A program made the position numbers and the translations under genes. From Mariniblastus sp. (GTDB taxonomy: Bacteria; Planctomycetota; Planctomycetia; Pirellulales; Pirellulaceae), in the NCBI GenBank assembly GCA_028823415.1, contig JAPKBL010000006.1:19295-83294 (forward strand): a stretch of 64,000 bases of DNA, in the 5' to 3' direction. Under the pieces are notes generated by a model. The model saw nothing but the letters and a program-made list of their open reading frames with translations. It was not told the origin of the DNA and did not search any database. Positions within the stretch are counted from its first letter, which is position 1; the number at the start of each line of letters is the position of its first letter. Shown piece by piece: positions 36,114 to 45,396 of this stretch.

Positions 36114-36800
36114 TTATTCGGCGGTGAAGGCGACGCTGGAAGTTGCCATTCCCTGAGAAATGTCACAGAATATTTTTTGACGGGTGAGAATTAAATCGTT
36201 TTCAATCTCTGTCACCATTTTCACTAATTCGGTGAATGAATTGACTTTGAGCTTGGCCATTAACTGGGCGCGGTCCGATTCTACTGTTCGAAGCCCAATG
36301 TCTAGCAAAGAGGCCACTCGCTTATTGGGCTCTCCCGCCATCAAGTAAGTCAGAACATCTTTTTCTCGGTTGCTGAGAATTTGAAACACGGGATTGTCGT
36401 ATGGTCGCGTTTCCCGCAATGTTTGCTCACTCAAAAACGCAGCTCGAAAAAACAATGCTAATTCGTTGGGTTCGAGTTCTTTCTCGATGGTGCCCATAGC
36501 CCCCGCGGCCCCCGCGATGAATGCAGCGCTCATGTGTCCCGGTGGAATGGCAATTAACAATGGGTTTTCTCGAGCGATGGAACGGTCCGTAAAATGCAAC
36601 TGTTCTCGTTGCCAAAAATCAAAATCAACGATTAGGCAACGGGGGAAATGTTGTCTGCAGGCGCTGATTGCTTCGTCCATTTGGGAGGGAGCATAGATTT
36701 CAGCGCCAATCAGATTGGCTGCATAACTCATCCGATTCGCAAATGACGCATCGTCCGTTGCGTAAATAATCAATGAATTGGTTGGGGTGCTGAAAATCAT
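36114..36800 (-). CDS. LuxR/FixJ-type response regulator
   Basis: The C-terminal ~65 residues are a LuxR-type helix-turn-helix (LSNREKDVLTYLMAGEPNKR, then SLLDIGLRTVESDRAQLMAK). The N-terminal ~115 residues fit a receiver fold: an acidic pair at D16-D17, a candidate phospho-acceptor D59 and a Lys near 107. The usual Thr/Ser after strand 4 is replaced by Ala (LLIAIPP). A ~25-residue tail follows the HTH. It converges on the sigma-54 activator gene and diverges from fliK. No histidine kinase is nearby. Confidence 0.8.
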   Translation of the reverse strand: MIFSTPTNSLIIYATDDASFANRMSYAANLIGAEIYAPSQMDEAISACRQHFPRCLIVDFDFWQREQLHFTDRSIARENPLLIAIPPGHMSAAFIAGAAGAMGTIEKELEPNELALFFRAAFLSEQTLRETRPYDNPVFQILSNREKDVLTYLMAGEPNKRVASLLDIGLRTVESDRAQLMAKLKVNSFTELVKMVTEIENDLILTRQKIFCDISQGMATSSVAFTAE

Positions 36801-37229
36801 GGAACCGATGGCAACACGGGTTTAGTTGGCTGATCCGAAGCTTAGGCGCGTCGTCTAAAAAGCTTGGCTCATTATCTGCAGACGGTTGTTCGGAATTCGG
36901 TCAATTCTGTCAATAGAGATATCGGATTCGACGAATTCGATCGTGCCAAAGGCTGCTGTTTTTCCGATTGATTTGGCATGAAGCAGTTTGCTTTTTGGTG
37001 GCCGCTAGCAAATATATGCAGCGAACTAAATGATTCATCGGTGGCAAAACATTCCCTCCGTAGTGAAAGTCTTTCTTCACGAACCTGAGAATGACAAAAC
37101 CAATTTGGTGTGTTTTCCCTGTTTTTACGGCTTGTAAGAGGAAAATGATAAAATAGAAATTTATGGCACTCGCTTTGCATAGGGAAAGAGTCCCGCAATC
37201 GTTTTTGAATTTTAACTGCGAAGCTTACA
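36801..37229. other. Divergent regulator/fliK control region
   Basis: This 429-bp gap between the LuxR-type gene and fliK holds a consensus sigma-54 promoter for fliK at 37164-37179. A minus-strand open frame across it (36872-37273) looks spurious. Confidence 0.7.
37164..37179 (+). promoter_or_regulatory. Consensus sigma-54 promoter for fliK-flgD-flgE
   Basis: The sequence TGGCACTCGCTTTGCA matches TGGCAC-N5-TTGCA at every defined position. Transcription would start near 37190, about 40 bp before the fliK GTG. Confidence 0.9.
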
Positions 37230-38327
37230 GTGCAAATACCCAGCCAGCCTATCGATGTGTCGTTCCGCGACAATGATTACGCGACGTCCGAAGATACCAA
37301 TAATCAACTGCCCACCGGTCGTACCTTTGATAGTTTTACCGAGGTCGTCGAAGAGTCCGAATTAGAATCGGACGGAATTTTAGCGGTAGCATCGCCAAAG
37401 GAGTTGGACGATGTGAATCGCGAGGGCCTGCTTCCGAATCCGTTGTCTGTTCAAGCCACGGGATTTGAATCTGAATTAAACATTCCCAACATCGTTGGCG
37501 TCTCGTTGGAGCGTGCGAGCTTTGTTGAACTGGCTGCTCATTCGGCACCGAGTACGCTTACCAAGAGCCTCGATGCGAGTTTGCCATCGCCTCTGCAGGC
37601 CGGTGCGGGGTCCCAAAGTTTGAATCCAACGGCTGAGAATTTACCGTTTCAGTCAGTCATGATCCACACGGCGGTTGAGGACGCAGTTGCACTTCAAGTG
37701 ACCGAGTCTGAGATGTTGGATTCGGAGTTGTTGGGCGGTTTAAAGGCAATTGCCGGAGCGGGAGAAAGTGGATTTGAATTTTCGCAAGGAAATGAAAACG
37801 ACTCTGGATCCTCTGAGCCTAACCTCAGAGCCGCTATCCCAGGCTTCATACAAGACTCTGCAGCGCCGTTACGACACCTGCCGGGAACCCTTGCAGTAAC
37901 CGCTGAGCAGATGTCGACTGTGACCGAGACTGTAACGGACAATTTGGTTCAACAGATTCGATTAACAGAGCGGGGAGAGCAGAAACAAATGACCATGCAA
38001 CTCCATCCGAGTGAATTGGGGCAACTCACATTGCAACTCGATTGGGAAAAGGATGTCCTTCAAGTCAAAATTCTGGCAAGCGAAATGATCGCAGCAGATT
38101 TACTAAAGCAAAACAAATCGCAATTAGTTCAGGCGCTTGCTGAAAATGGAATCGATTTTGATTCTCTTGATATTAGTTATCAAAGTGAGCAATCGAACCA
38201 GCAGAGCGATGAAGAAACAGCGGCGAATTATTTGAGTGCGGATGTTTTTAATGAGCCGGAGGAATCGAATTCAAGCGAAAAGACGGTGACACGAGTTAGC
38301 TCATCGTTGATTGATATTCGGGTGTAA
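37230..38327 (+). CDS. fliK: Flagellar hook-length control protein FliK
   Basis: FliK measures hook length and switches export specificity through FlhB. The N-terminal ~230 residues are low-complexity and acidic/Ser-rich, as expected for the ruler part. The C-terminal Flg_hook domain contains MTMQLHPSELGQLTLQLDWE, followed by LVQALAENGIDFDSLDISY. The start is a GTG at 37230 without a strong ribosome-binding site. It is followed by flgD and flgE, the normal hook gene order. Confidence 0.92.
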   Translation: MQIPSQPIDVSFRDNDYATSEDTNNQLPTGRTFDSFTEVVEESELESDGILAVASPKELDDVNREGLLPNPLSVQATGFESELNIPNIVGVSLERASFVELAAHSAPSTLTKSLDASLPSPLQAGAGSQSLNPTAENLPFQSVMIHTAVEDAVALQVTESEMLDSELLGGLKAIAGAGESGFEFSQGNENDSGSSEPNLRAAIPGFIQDSAAPLRHLPGTLAVTAEQMSTVTETVTDNLVQQIRLTERGEQKQMTMQLHPSELGQLTLQLDWEKDVLQVKILASEMIAADLLKQNKSQLVQALAENGIDFDSLDISYQSEQSNQQSDEETAANYLSADVFNEPEESNSSEKTVTRVSSSLIDIRV

Positions 38328-38402
38328 AAGCTGGTGCGTAAGAACTTATAAACTGGGTTTGACGCTCAGAATACAGATAAACAGTAACCTTGGGAGGTCG
38401 TG

Positions 38403-38762
38403 ATGCCAGGAATAACATCGCAATTAGCAACCAATGATTTTCTTACCTTGCTAACCGTGCAACTAAAAAATCAAGATCCGATTGAGCCGGTCAATCAGGA
38501 AGATTTCATCGCTCAGCTCGCGCAGTTTTCACAGCTAGAGCAGACTGAGGCGTTGAATACTAATTTTGAGCAGCTGTTGGAGACGACGCAACTCACGCAG
38601 GGAATGAACCTCGTAGGGAAGCAGGCTTCGTACACCGATGCTTTAACGGGGGAGAAAAAGTCAGGGATTGTTGAAGAATTAATTGCAAATCAAGGTCCCG
38701 CCAATTTATTAATCAACGGCGAACGTGTTGGCTTGAATTTAATTTCTGGCGTCACGATTTAG
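38403..38762 (+). CDS. flgD: Hook cap protein FlgD, minimal form
   Basis: FlgD caps the growing hook. The N-terminal core NDFLTLLTVQLKNQDPIEPV, followed by FIAQLAQFSQLEQTEALN, is canonical. At 120 residues it lacks the C-terminal Ig-like/Tudor domains of enterobacterial FlgD (about 230 aa). An ATG at 38403 is preceded by GGGAGGT, a strong ribosome-binding site. Confidence 0.93.
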   Translation: MPGITSQLATNDFLTLLTVQLKNQDPIEPVNQEDFIAQLAQFSQLEQTEALNTNFEQLLETTQLTQGMNLVGKQASYTDALTGEKKSGIVEELIANQGPANLLINGERVGLNLISGVTI

Positions 38763-38799
38763 TTTTCTACATTTATGATTCCGATCACAATTTGACGGG

Positions 38800-38815
38800 C
38801 GGTTTTCGATTTGCT
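38800..38815 (+). promoter_or_regulatory. Candidate sigma-54 promoter for flgE
   Basis: CGGTTTTCGATTTGCT has the GG-N10-GC core and a perfect TTGCT -12 half but a poor -24 half. It lies in the 128-bp flgD-flgE gap, about 75 bp before the flgE ATG. Confidence 0.35.
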
Positions 38816-38890
38816 TGCTATTCCCGATGGCACGTGAATCAAGTGTTAGACGACCGCAGTCGAATTTAACTTTCAATTAGAGAGATCCAG

Positions 38891-40531
38891 ATGAGTAAGA
38901 GTTTAATTACCGGTGCGACTGGGCTATTAGCCCACCAGCAAAAACTTGATGTTGTTGCGACTAACATTGCCAACTTGAATACGACCGGATTCAAATCACA
39001 GCGGGTTCTGTTTTCAGATCTCATCTATACCGACCGAGCACCTGCCGTGGGTGCCTCCGGAGATGCCGACGGAGGCGTTAATCCGATCCAAGTCGGTAAT
39101 GGTGTTCGCGTTGCAGAGGTTTCGCAAAATTTCACACAGGGAGTTTTGAACGCGACCAGTGGTGAATTTGATTACGCGCTCGACGGTGACGGTTTTTTTG
39201 TCATTAATGGAAACCAACAAGCGTACACTCGGGATGGATCGTTTTCGGTCGACTCCTCCGGTTTTCTGGTAGATCCTGCCACCGGTGGGTACGTTCAGCG
39301 CTTCGGTTCCAACGGCGAAGCAACGGCGACGGAGCCGGGCTTTCAGATCCCTGGAGATACGAGGATTCAAATTCCGCTCGGCGCCAGCGTGCTCGGGAAA
39401 GCCACAAGCACTGCTGAGTTAATCGGTAACTTGCCAAGCTCGGCGGTTCCTCCGCTTGCTGAAGTGTTGACGACTTCCTATCCACTGACAGCTGCAGGTG
39501 CAGCTGCCCTCCCAACGACCTTGTTAAACGATCTCGATTTCAACAACGTGGCTTACATTCTTGGTGATTCGATTGACATTATAGGCACCAACGTCGACGG
39601 CTCGTCTTTTTCTGCGAATCTGCCTGTCGGCCCTGCGACCACGGTCGACGACCTCATTAATTCAATTAATGGCAGTGTCATCGGAGCTACTGTGACGCTT
39701 GACGGCACGGGGAATTTGCTGGTGACCGCAGATGCTACCGGCGACGCTCTGTTGAGCGTGCAGTTGGCGGACAATGCTGGCAATACAGGCGAGACTCGCT
39801 TTGAAGACGCAATTTTTGTGGTCGAAACGGATGGAAAAGCAGGGGATACTGTCGATTCGACATTGCAGATTTTCGATTCTCGTGGTGAGCCGCATTTATT
39901 GAATGTCACTTTTGAGAAGACGGGGTTTAACACCTGGGCAGCAAATTTTTCATCGAGCGACCCTTCGGTAACACTCAGCGACGGACTGATCTCAGAAATT
40001 CGATTTAAAGAAGACGGATCGTTCCAGATTATGAACGGAACCGGATTGGGGGATGCCAATATTGAGGTGCAGATCGCCTCGATCGTGGAGCCTCAAGAAA
40101 TTGAAGTTTCCCTAGATCGACTTTCCCATCTTGCGACCAATTATTCTGCCACGTTTCAACAAGATGGATTCTCTCCGGGAACGATTGTAAAGATGAATGT
40201 GTCGGCTGACGGTGTTCTGTCGGGGATTGCGAGTAACGGTCGAGAAGTGAATGTGGCTCAACTTGCGATTGCAAGATTTTCGAATAAACAGGGACTCGAA
40301 AGTCTCGGTGACAATTACTATGGTCAAACGGTCAACAGCGGCACACCCGATATCGGGCTTGGAGCGGCTAATGGAAGAGGAGCGGTTCGCGGTGGACATC
40401 TTGAATCATCCAATGTTGACGTTGCTCTCGAGTTCACTCAGTTGATTATTGCTCAACGAGGATTCTCAGCTAATGCCAGATCGATTACCGTTGCGACCGA
40501 GGTCTTGCAGGAACTTAATAATATCTTCTAA
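38891..40531 (+). CDS. flgE: Flagellar hook protein FlgE
   Basis: FlgE polymerises into the hook. The N-terminus has VVATNIANLNTTGFKSQRVL, and the C-terminus has the conserved HLESSNVDVALEFTQLIIAQ followed by RSITVATEVLQELNNIF. The middle (about residues 150-400) is an extended Ala/Asp/Thr-rich domain, so at 546 residues it is longer than enterobacterial FlgE. It ends the fliK-flgD-flgE group. Confidence 0.96.
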   Translation: MSKSLITGATGLLAHQQKLDVVATNIANLNTTGFKSQRVLFSDLIYTDRAPAVGASGDADGGVNPIQVGNGVRVAEVSQNFTQGVLNATSGEFDYALDGDGFFVINGNQQAYTRDGSFSVDSSGFLVDPATGGYVQRFGSNGEATATEPGFQIPGDTRIQIPLGASVLGKATSTAELIGNLPSSAVPPLAEVLTTSYPLTAAGAAALPTTLLNDLDFNNVAYILGDSIDIIGTNVDGSSFSANLPVGPATTVDDLINSINGSVIGATVTLDGTGNLLVTADATGDALLSVQLADNAGNTGETRFEDAIFVVETDGKAGDTVDSTLQIFDSRGEPHLLNVTFEKTGFNTWAANFSSSDPSVTLSDGLISEIRFKEDGSFQIMNGTGLGDANIEVQIASIVEPQEIEVSLDRLSHLATNYSATFQQDGFSPGTIVKMNVSADGVLSGIASNGREVNVAQLAIARFSNKQGLESLGDNYYGQTVNSGTPDIGLGAANGRGAVRGGHLESSNVDVALEFTQLIIAQRGFSANARSITVATEVLQELNNIF

Positions 40532-40550
40532 GCGTCGAATTGGTAACGAA

Positions 40551-40576
40551 GGGTTTCACGGTTGATCCGTGAACCC
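40551..40576. terminator. Hairpin between convergent flgE and flhB
   Basis: GGGTTTCACGG pairs with CCGTGAACCC (one bulged T) around a TTGAT loop, giving a 10-bp stem. It lies between two convergent genes and has no long T-run, so it may act as a bidirectional block. Confidence 0.55.
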
Positions 40577-40622
40577 ACGCCGGTGGTCGAATTCGAAGGT
40601 GTCGTACTGGAGAGCGAATGGG

Positions 40623-41687
40623 TCAAGCGGATTTGCGATTTAGTTTTTGGATGTAGTTGAGTATTTCGGCGACCGTTTGATAAAGTTCCAGTGGAATCTC
40701 TTGTCCGATATTAACGTTTGCATATAAAAATCGGGCGACTGGCTTCCGCTCGACCACAGCCACGCCGTTGTCTTTGGCAATCTTGATAATCTTTTTTGCC
40801 AGAAGATCGGCACCTTTGGCCACAACGATCGGTGCTGCAGATACACTAGGGTCGTACTTGAGAGCGACTGCGAAGTGTGTTGGGTTGGTGATCACTACCG
40901 TCGCATCGGGCACTTCGCGTGCCATTCGTTTTTGAGACATTTCATTTTGAATTTTCCTAATCCTGGCCTTCAACTCGGGACTTCCTTCGATATCCTTTTG
41001 CTCGTCTCGGATTTCCTGTTTGGTCATCATCAAATCTATGTTTTGTTTCCAGATTTGAAAGCCAAGATCTCCAATGCCGACCGCCACCATGAGCAATGCA
41101 GTCACCATGCCGATTTGTAAGATAATGCTGGTGCCGACGGCAAGCATGTGTGGGTAATTGCTGAATCCCGAAGTGACGATCTGTTCCATGTGTGCCATCG
41201 TAATCCAGTAACCGGCAACGATAATCGCAATCGTTTTGAGAATTGCGACGGCACCACGATTAAGGGAACGCGTGGAAAAGATCCGTTTCAATCCGGATTT
41301 TGGAGAGAGTTTATTCCATTTGGCCTCCAACGGCTTCAAAGAAATATTGAATCGGGTCTGGAGGGCGCCGACGATGATGGTCATTACCATCAGGGGCAAC
41401 ATGAGTCCCATGCAAGCAACGCCAACCTTGGTGACGTGCCGTCGCAAACTGATTAAGATCGAATCTGGATTTTCGATCATGGGGTTGAAAAAAGTGAGGC
41501 TTTCTCGGATGGAGTCGAGCAACGCTTTAAAAAACCAATTGCCCATCAGCATGAAAAAACCGACCGCCGCAAGAATGATCAGGCCACCGACCAATTCTGA
41601 GCTGTACGCAATTTGGCCATCTTCGAGCGCCCGTTCCTTGCGCCGCTGTGTTGGCTGTTCTGTCGGTTGATCGTTGCGTTCGGACAT
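40623..41687 (-). CDS. flhB: Flagellar type III export switch protein FlhB
   Basis: FlhB controls the switch from hook to filament export. Four hydrophobic segments lie in the first ~210 residues, and a cytoplasmic domain follows. The self-cleavage motif NPTH is intact near residue 265 (ATVVITNPTHFAVALKYD). The downstream part has GADLLAKKIIKIAKDNGVAV and PLELYQTVAEILNYI. It is the last gene of the flgB-flhB operon, separated from fliR by an 8-bp tandem repeat. Confidence 0.96.
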   Translation of the reverse strand: MSERNDQPTEQPTQRRKERALEDGQIAYSSELVGGLIILAAVGFFMLMGNWFFKALLDSIRESLTFFNPMIENPDSILISLRRHVTKVGVACMGLMLPLMVMTIIVGALQTRFNISLKPLEAKWNKLSPKSGLKRIFSTRSLNRGAVAILKTIAIIVAGYWITMAHMEQIVTSGFSNYPHMLAVGTSIILQIGMVTALLMVAVGIGDLGFQIWKQNIDLMMTKQEIRDEQKDIEGSPELKARIRKIQNEMSQKRMAREVPDATVVITNPTHFAVALKYDPSVSAAPIVVAKGADLLAKKIIKIAKDNGVAVVERKPVARFLYANVNIGQEIPLELYQTVAEILNYIQKLNRKSA

Positions 41688-41700
41688 TACCGATTTGTTT

Positions 41701-41732
41701 TAGGAGTTTAGGAGTTTAGGAGTTTGGGAGTT
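41701..41732. repeat. 8-bp tandem repeat in the fliR-flhB gap
   Basis: TAGGAGTT is repeated three times at 41701-41724, followed by TGGGAGTT. The array fills most of the 43-bp spacer and touches the fliR stop codon. Confidence 0.9.
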
Positions 41733-42498
41733 ACTGATAGTAAGAAAAAAATTGTTCCAACTGAAATAGGTAGATGCGAAAGTGAGTTTCCATTGATTTA
41801 ATGATAATCGGGAAAAAAACAATCAGGCACAGGATGCCAATGCCACTTCGCAATGTCATACCAACGGAAAACAGGTTGAGCGTGGGAGCGGCTTTATTAA
41901 GAAGTGAGATGGCGATGGTCAAGATGAATAAGCTGACGCCAATCGGGGCCGCTATCATGCTTCCGTGAGTAGTAAGTGAACCAGCCATTTGAGTCAATAG
42001 CTCTGTTGGCAGGTCCGTGATTTCAATTTTGCCACCGATGTTGATCAGTGAATAATGCACGATTCGAACGAGGAAATGATGGAGGTTTAGGCCGAAAAAA
42101 AGTAAGACGGCAAAGGTTTCAAAGATGGTGGTGACGAGCGTGGAGGAATCTGATGTGCCGGGACTGGTGACGGATGCCAACGAAAGTCCAACTTCTTGGC
42201 CAATGTAGGCGCCGGCAATTTTTGCCTGAACAAACATGAATCCCAGTAGCATTGCCAGCAAAAGACCAATCGTAATTTCTTTGGCTAGGAATAAAGTCGA
42301 TGTCACGATGTCGATCTGGTTGACATAGAATAATTCTTGCGGAAGAGCGCCGAACCAAAATACGGTTAACGACATCGCGAGTCCAGCTTTGACAAGGTGA
42401 GGTAGCTGGCGTTGCGCAAAAATTGGAAGAAACGCGACGAATGCTGAGACGCGTGCGAGGATTAATATGAAATTAAATAATTGATGCTCAGCCGTCAT
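41731..42498 (-). CDS. fliR: Flagellar biosynthesis protein FliR
   Basis: FliR is part of the export gate with FliP and FliQ. Six hydrophobic segments are visible. Family blocks include FILILARVSAFVAFLPIF at the N-terminus, FVQAKIAGAYIGQEVGLSLA near residue 90 and NLFSVGMTLRSGIGILCLIV near 210. It overlaps the fliQ stop by 4 bp. Confidence 0.95.
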   Translation of the reverse strand: MTAEHQLFNFILILARVSAFVAFLPIFAQRQLPHLVKAGLAMSLTVFWFGALPQELFYVNQIDIVTSTLFLAKEITIGLLLAMLLGFMFVQAKIAGAYIGQEVGLSLASVTSPGTSDSSTLVTTIFETFAVLLFFGLNLHHFLVRIVHYSLINIGGKIEITDLPTELLTQMAGSLTTHGSMIAAPIGVSLFILTIAISLLNKAAPTLNLFSVGMTLRSGIGILCLIVFFPIIIKSMETHFRIYLFQLEQFFSYYQ

Positions 42499-42761
42499 AG
42501 AATTTGGTTCATGTAGCTAAACATTTCGATCGTGAAATCCTTCAGCGTCGATAAGTACCAAGGCGTCAGAAAGATGATGATGGCGACAACGGCCACGATT
42601 CGGGGAGCGAACGTTAACGTTTGCTCCTGAATACTGGTGACGGTTTGTGCGATACTGATTAAGACGCCAACGACCAGGCTGACGATCACAATGGGAGCCA
42701 CAAGAAGTAGGGAAGTGGTAAAGAGATTCCTACCGATAACGATTGCTTCTGAGACTTCCAT
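42495..42761 (-). CDS. fliQ: Flagellar biosynthesis protein FliQ
   Basis: FliQ is the small two-helix gate protein. The 88 residues show APIVIVSLVVGVLISIAQTV then TSIQEQTLTFAPRIVAVVA, the family signature. It overlaps fliR by 4 bp and follows the motE-like gene. Confidence 0.95.
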   Translation of the reverse strand: MEVSEAIVIGRNLFTTSLLLVAPIVIVSLVVGVLISIAQTVTSIQEQTLTFAPRIVAVVAIIIFLTPWYLSTLKDFTIEMFSYMNQIL

Positions 42762-42813
42762 GCCTTAATCCTTATTCGCTGCCATAACAGGTACTACTGT
42801 GGGAACTGAAACG

Positions 42814-43569
42814 TTATCTGAGAAAGCTCTTGATCTGAGTCTCGCCTTGGGGTCTTGGTTTGATTAGCGTATCCATGATCTCTGCGGTGAGCGTAGGGCT
42901 GTCGAGCTCTGCGATGATTTTTGCCTTTTGTCGATCCTCGAGACTGTCCAATAGATTGGCGACGAGATTAAGATTACCTCGATTGGCGTATTCCTTGAGG
43001 ATATTCGCCGCCTTGGCAGGATCGAGTGTTCGAAACATGTCCTTAAGCCCATTGACTTGTTGTTGTAGTTCTTCGCTTGCGAGATCACCGACTTTTTTAC
43101 CCAATCGATTTTCGTACATTGAAAGCTCTTTGGTTTCCTTTTCGACGGCTTCTTTTTCAAGTTTAAGAAGGTTTGTCGCTTCTTTCGCTTCATTGATTTT
43201 GGAGTCGATCTTTTTGGAAAATGATTCGAGTTCTTTCCGCTCTCTTTCAAGATCTTCGCGGAGAAGAGAAATGCGTTTCTCTTCCTTTTTAAGGCGTTCT
43301 TCTTTTTCCTGTAGCTTTTTTTCGCTTTGAATAATGGAGTTCATAAGGTCCAGGGCGACCCTGGGTGGCATCGGAACATCGGGGCGAATACCTAGAGGCA
43401 TTTGCTCCTGCGATTTAGTTGAATCTACCATCGGCAGCTTCCCCTCAAATTCTGGGATTGGCTCCGCTACTGCTGGTTTTTCGCCTTTGGCAAAGAAAAG
43501 CCACGACGTATATCCAGAAGCGGCGAACAGGAGGATGCCGATGAGCCCAGCAATAATAATCGATTTCAT
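42814..43569 (-). CDS. motE: MotE-like flagellar protein (MgtE-N/FliG-type C-terminus)
   Basis: A single N-terminal membrane segment (IIIAGLIGILLFAASGYTSW) is followed by a long charged coiled-coil (about residues 80-165). The C-terminal domain matches the MgtE-N-like module (FRTLDPAKAANILKEYANRG, then SLEDRQKAKIIAELDSPTLT) found in MotE and FliG. MotE proteins are flagellar envelope proteins thought to support the stator or MotF. It overlaps fliJ by 4 bp, a common fliJ-motE arrangement. Confidence 0.8.
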   Translation of the reverse strand: MKSIIIAGLIGILLFAASGYTSWLFFAKGEKPAVAEPIPEFEGKLPMVDSTKSQEQMPLGIRPDVPMPPRVALDLMNSIIQSEKKLQEKEERLKKEEKRISLLREDLERERKELESFSKKIDSKINEAKEATNLLKLEKEAVEKETKELSMYENRLGKKVGDLASEELQQQVNGLKDMFRTLDPAKAANILKEYANRGNLNLVANLLDSLEDRQKAKIIAELDSPTLTAEIMDTLIKPRPQGETQIKSFLR

Positions 43570-44012
43570 CTCTTGGTTCCTTTAAAATCGTTGTTCAGGT
43601 ACCGTTCATCAGCTGAAGCGTGTTCTCGTTTGGTTTCTTCGTAGATTAATTCAGCTAATTTTCGTTCGATCAATTTTTCCATTGAATCGATTTTGGACAT
43701 TTGTTTTCTGACAATTTGTTTTTGGTTTTCAAAATCAAGCTGCGCTTCATTGATTCGTGCTTGAGTTAAATCGAGTTCTACTTGTAATTGATCGATCAGC
43801 GGCTTGCGAATCAGGCAATTGCTGAGTGTCATGTTCGATGATTCTAAACCCGCAAGGGAATGCGTTATTTTGGCCTGTTGTTGTTGCAAAGCGGATTCGA
43901 TTTTTTTAAGCAGAGAACTCTTTTCACTTAGTTGAAATTTCTGTTGATCTAATTCTTTTTTATAAAAATCTAAAACCTTGTTTAGTTTTTCAATTTTCTT
44001 AAATTGATTCAT
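43566..44012 (-). CDS. fliJ: Flagellar export chaperone FliJ
   Basis: FliJ is the helical stalk-like protein that links the FliI ATPase ring to FlhA. The 148 residues form a two-stranded coiled-coil (FKKIEKLNKVLDFYKKELDQ, then ALQQQQAKITHSLAGLESSN, then KIDSMEKLIERKLAELIYEE). It lies between fliI and motE, as expected. Sequence conservation in this family is low, so position carries weight. Confidence 0.85.
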   Translation of the reverse strand: MNQFKKIEKLNKVLDFYKKELDQQKFQLSEKSSLLKKIESALQQQQAKITHSLAGLESSNMTLSNCLIRKPLIDQLQVELDLTQARINEAQLDFENQKQIVRKQMSKIDSMEKLIERKLAELIYEETKREHASADERYLNNDFKGTKR

Positions 44013-44055
44013 AGGTTTTTCTTAGAACGGTCGCCATTTCGAGCGGCGAATTTCA

Positions 44056-45396
44056 TTAGCTCGGCGGGTACTGGTGCTGGAGCATATCAACGAGTCTTTG
44101 CATTTGTCGTTTGGTGTCTTCGATCGAACAGGGAGCTTGAAGTGGTTGCTGGAGAAATTGACAAATTTTTGGATACATTTCAACGGCAATGTCTGTTTGT
44201 GGAGACGCACCTTTGGTGTACGCGCCAACCTGAATTAAATCAATAACATCCTGGTATTTAGCCATGATTTGTCGAATTGCGACCGCGGAAGATGCGTGTA
44301 CGGGTTCCGTTAATTCCTGAAACAATCGGCTGAGGCTTTGCAAAATACTGATCGGAGGGTAATGCCCCGCGTTGGCGAGGTCGCGGTCGAGTACGATGTG
44401 CCCATCGAGAATAGAGCGGGCGGAGTCGGCAATTGGATCGTTCATGTCGTCTCCATCCACCAGAACTGTCAGTAATCCAGTGATGGAGCCGCGATCGGAA
44501 TTTCCCAGCTGTTCCAACAGCGTTGCCATTTTCTGAAAAACAGAGGGTGTATATCCGCGGGTCGTCGGCGGTTCACCGAGCATTAGTCCCAAGTCGCGCT
44601 GCGCCATTGCGAATCGGGTTAGACTGTCAAGCATCAAGAATACGCTTTTCCCTTGACGTCGATGCCAGTTGGCGATGGCAATGGCTGATTCGGCCGCACG
44701 TACTCTTGCGAGTGGGCTTTCGTTCGCGGTCGATACAATGACGATTGACTTTGCCATTCCTTCGGGGCCAAGCGATTCATTGATAAACGGCAATACTTCG
44801 CGTCCTCGCTCGCCAATCAAGGCAACGACATTGAGGTCGGCACTTGCATAGCGCGCGATCTGTCCCAACAGCGTACTTTTTCCAACGCCGCTGCCAGCGA
44901 ATAATCCTACGCGCTGCCCTTTTCCGATCGTCAGCATTCCGTCGATCGCTTTTTGTCCAGTCGCAAAAACTTCATCGACAGGTTTACGAGTTAGAGCATT
45001 GGGCGGGTCGAGAACGACGCTTTTAAAACGCTGGGTTCCAAGGTCTCCGTTTCCGTCGATCGGCTCGCCAATGGCATTGATCACGCGTCCAAGCAGCTGG
45101 TCGCCGACGGGAACTTTCATGGGTTGTCCCAGTGAAAAAACTCGATCGCCACGCTGGAGTTGATTGTTGTGTGAGAACGGCATTAATTGAACGAGATCAT
45201 CGGAAAATCCAATGACCTCGGCGAGAGTGTTAGGCCCTGACTTGTTTTCAATTTCTACCAATTCGCCAACGCTCGCGGGTAACGATGCAGTAATCGCTCC
45301 TTGGGCAACGGTAAGACAACCGACAGCTTGAAGCGATCGGGTATTTTTGATGACTTCGGAACAGCGATTGAGAACGTTTTCGGTGAATTTACTCAT
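44056..45396 (-). CDS. fliI: Flagellar export ATPase FliI
   Basis: FliI is the F1-beta-like ATPase that energises substrate entry. Walker A is AGSGVGKST near residues 167-175, GERGREV and the Walker B segment FLMLDSLTRFAMAQR follow, and the family block GEPPTTRGYTPSVFQKM is intact. Length 446 is standard. It overlaps fliH by 8 bp. Confidence 0.97.
   Translation of the reverse strand: MSKFTENVLNRCSEVIKNTRSLQAVGCLTVAQGAITASLPASVGELVEIENKSGPNTLAEVIGFSDDLVQLMPFSHNNQLQRGDRVFSLGQPMKVPVGDQLLGRVINAIGEPIDGNGDLGTQRFKSVVLDPPNALTRKPVDEVFATGQKAIDGMLTIGKGQRVGLFAGSGVGKSTLLGQIARYASADLNVVALIGERGREVLPFINESLGPEGMAKSIVIVSTANESPLARVRAAESAIAIANWHRRQGKSVFLMLDSLTRFAMAQRDLGLMLGEPPTTRGYTPSVFQKMATLLEQLGNSDRGSITGLLTVLVDGDDMNDPIADSARSILDGHIVLDRDLANAGHYPPISILQSLSRLFQELTEPVHASSAVAIRQIMAKYQDVIDLIQVGAYTKGASPQTDIAVEMYPKICQFLQQPLQAPCSIEDTKRQMQRLVDMLQHQYPPS

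Noticed and set aside
36872..37273. 133-aa minus-strand frame before fliK
   Set aside because: It overlaps the consensus fliK promoter and the fliK start, has no recognisable domain and an odd Arg/Ser/Cys composition.
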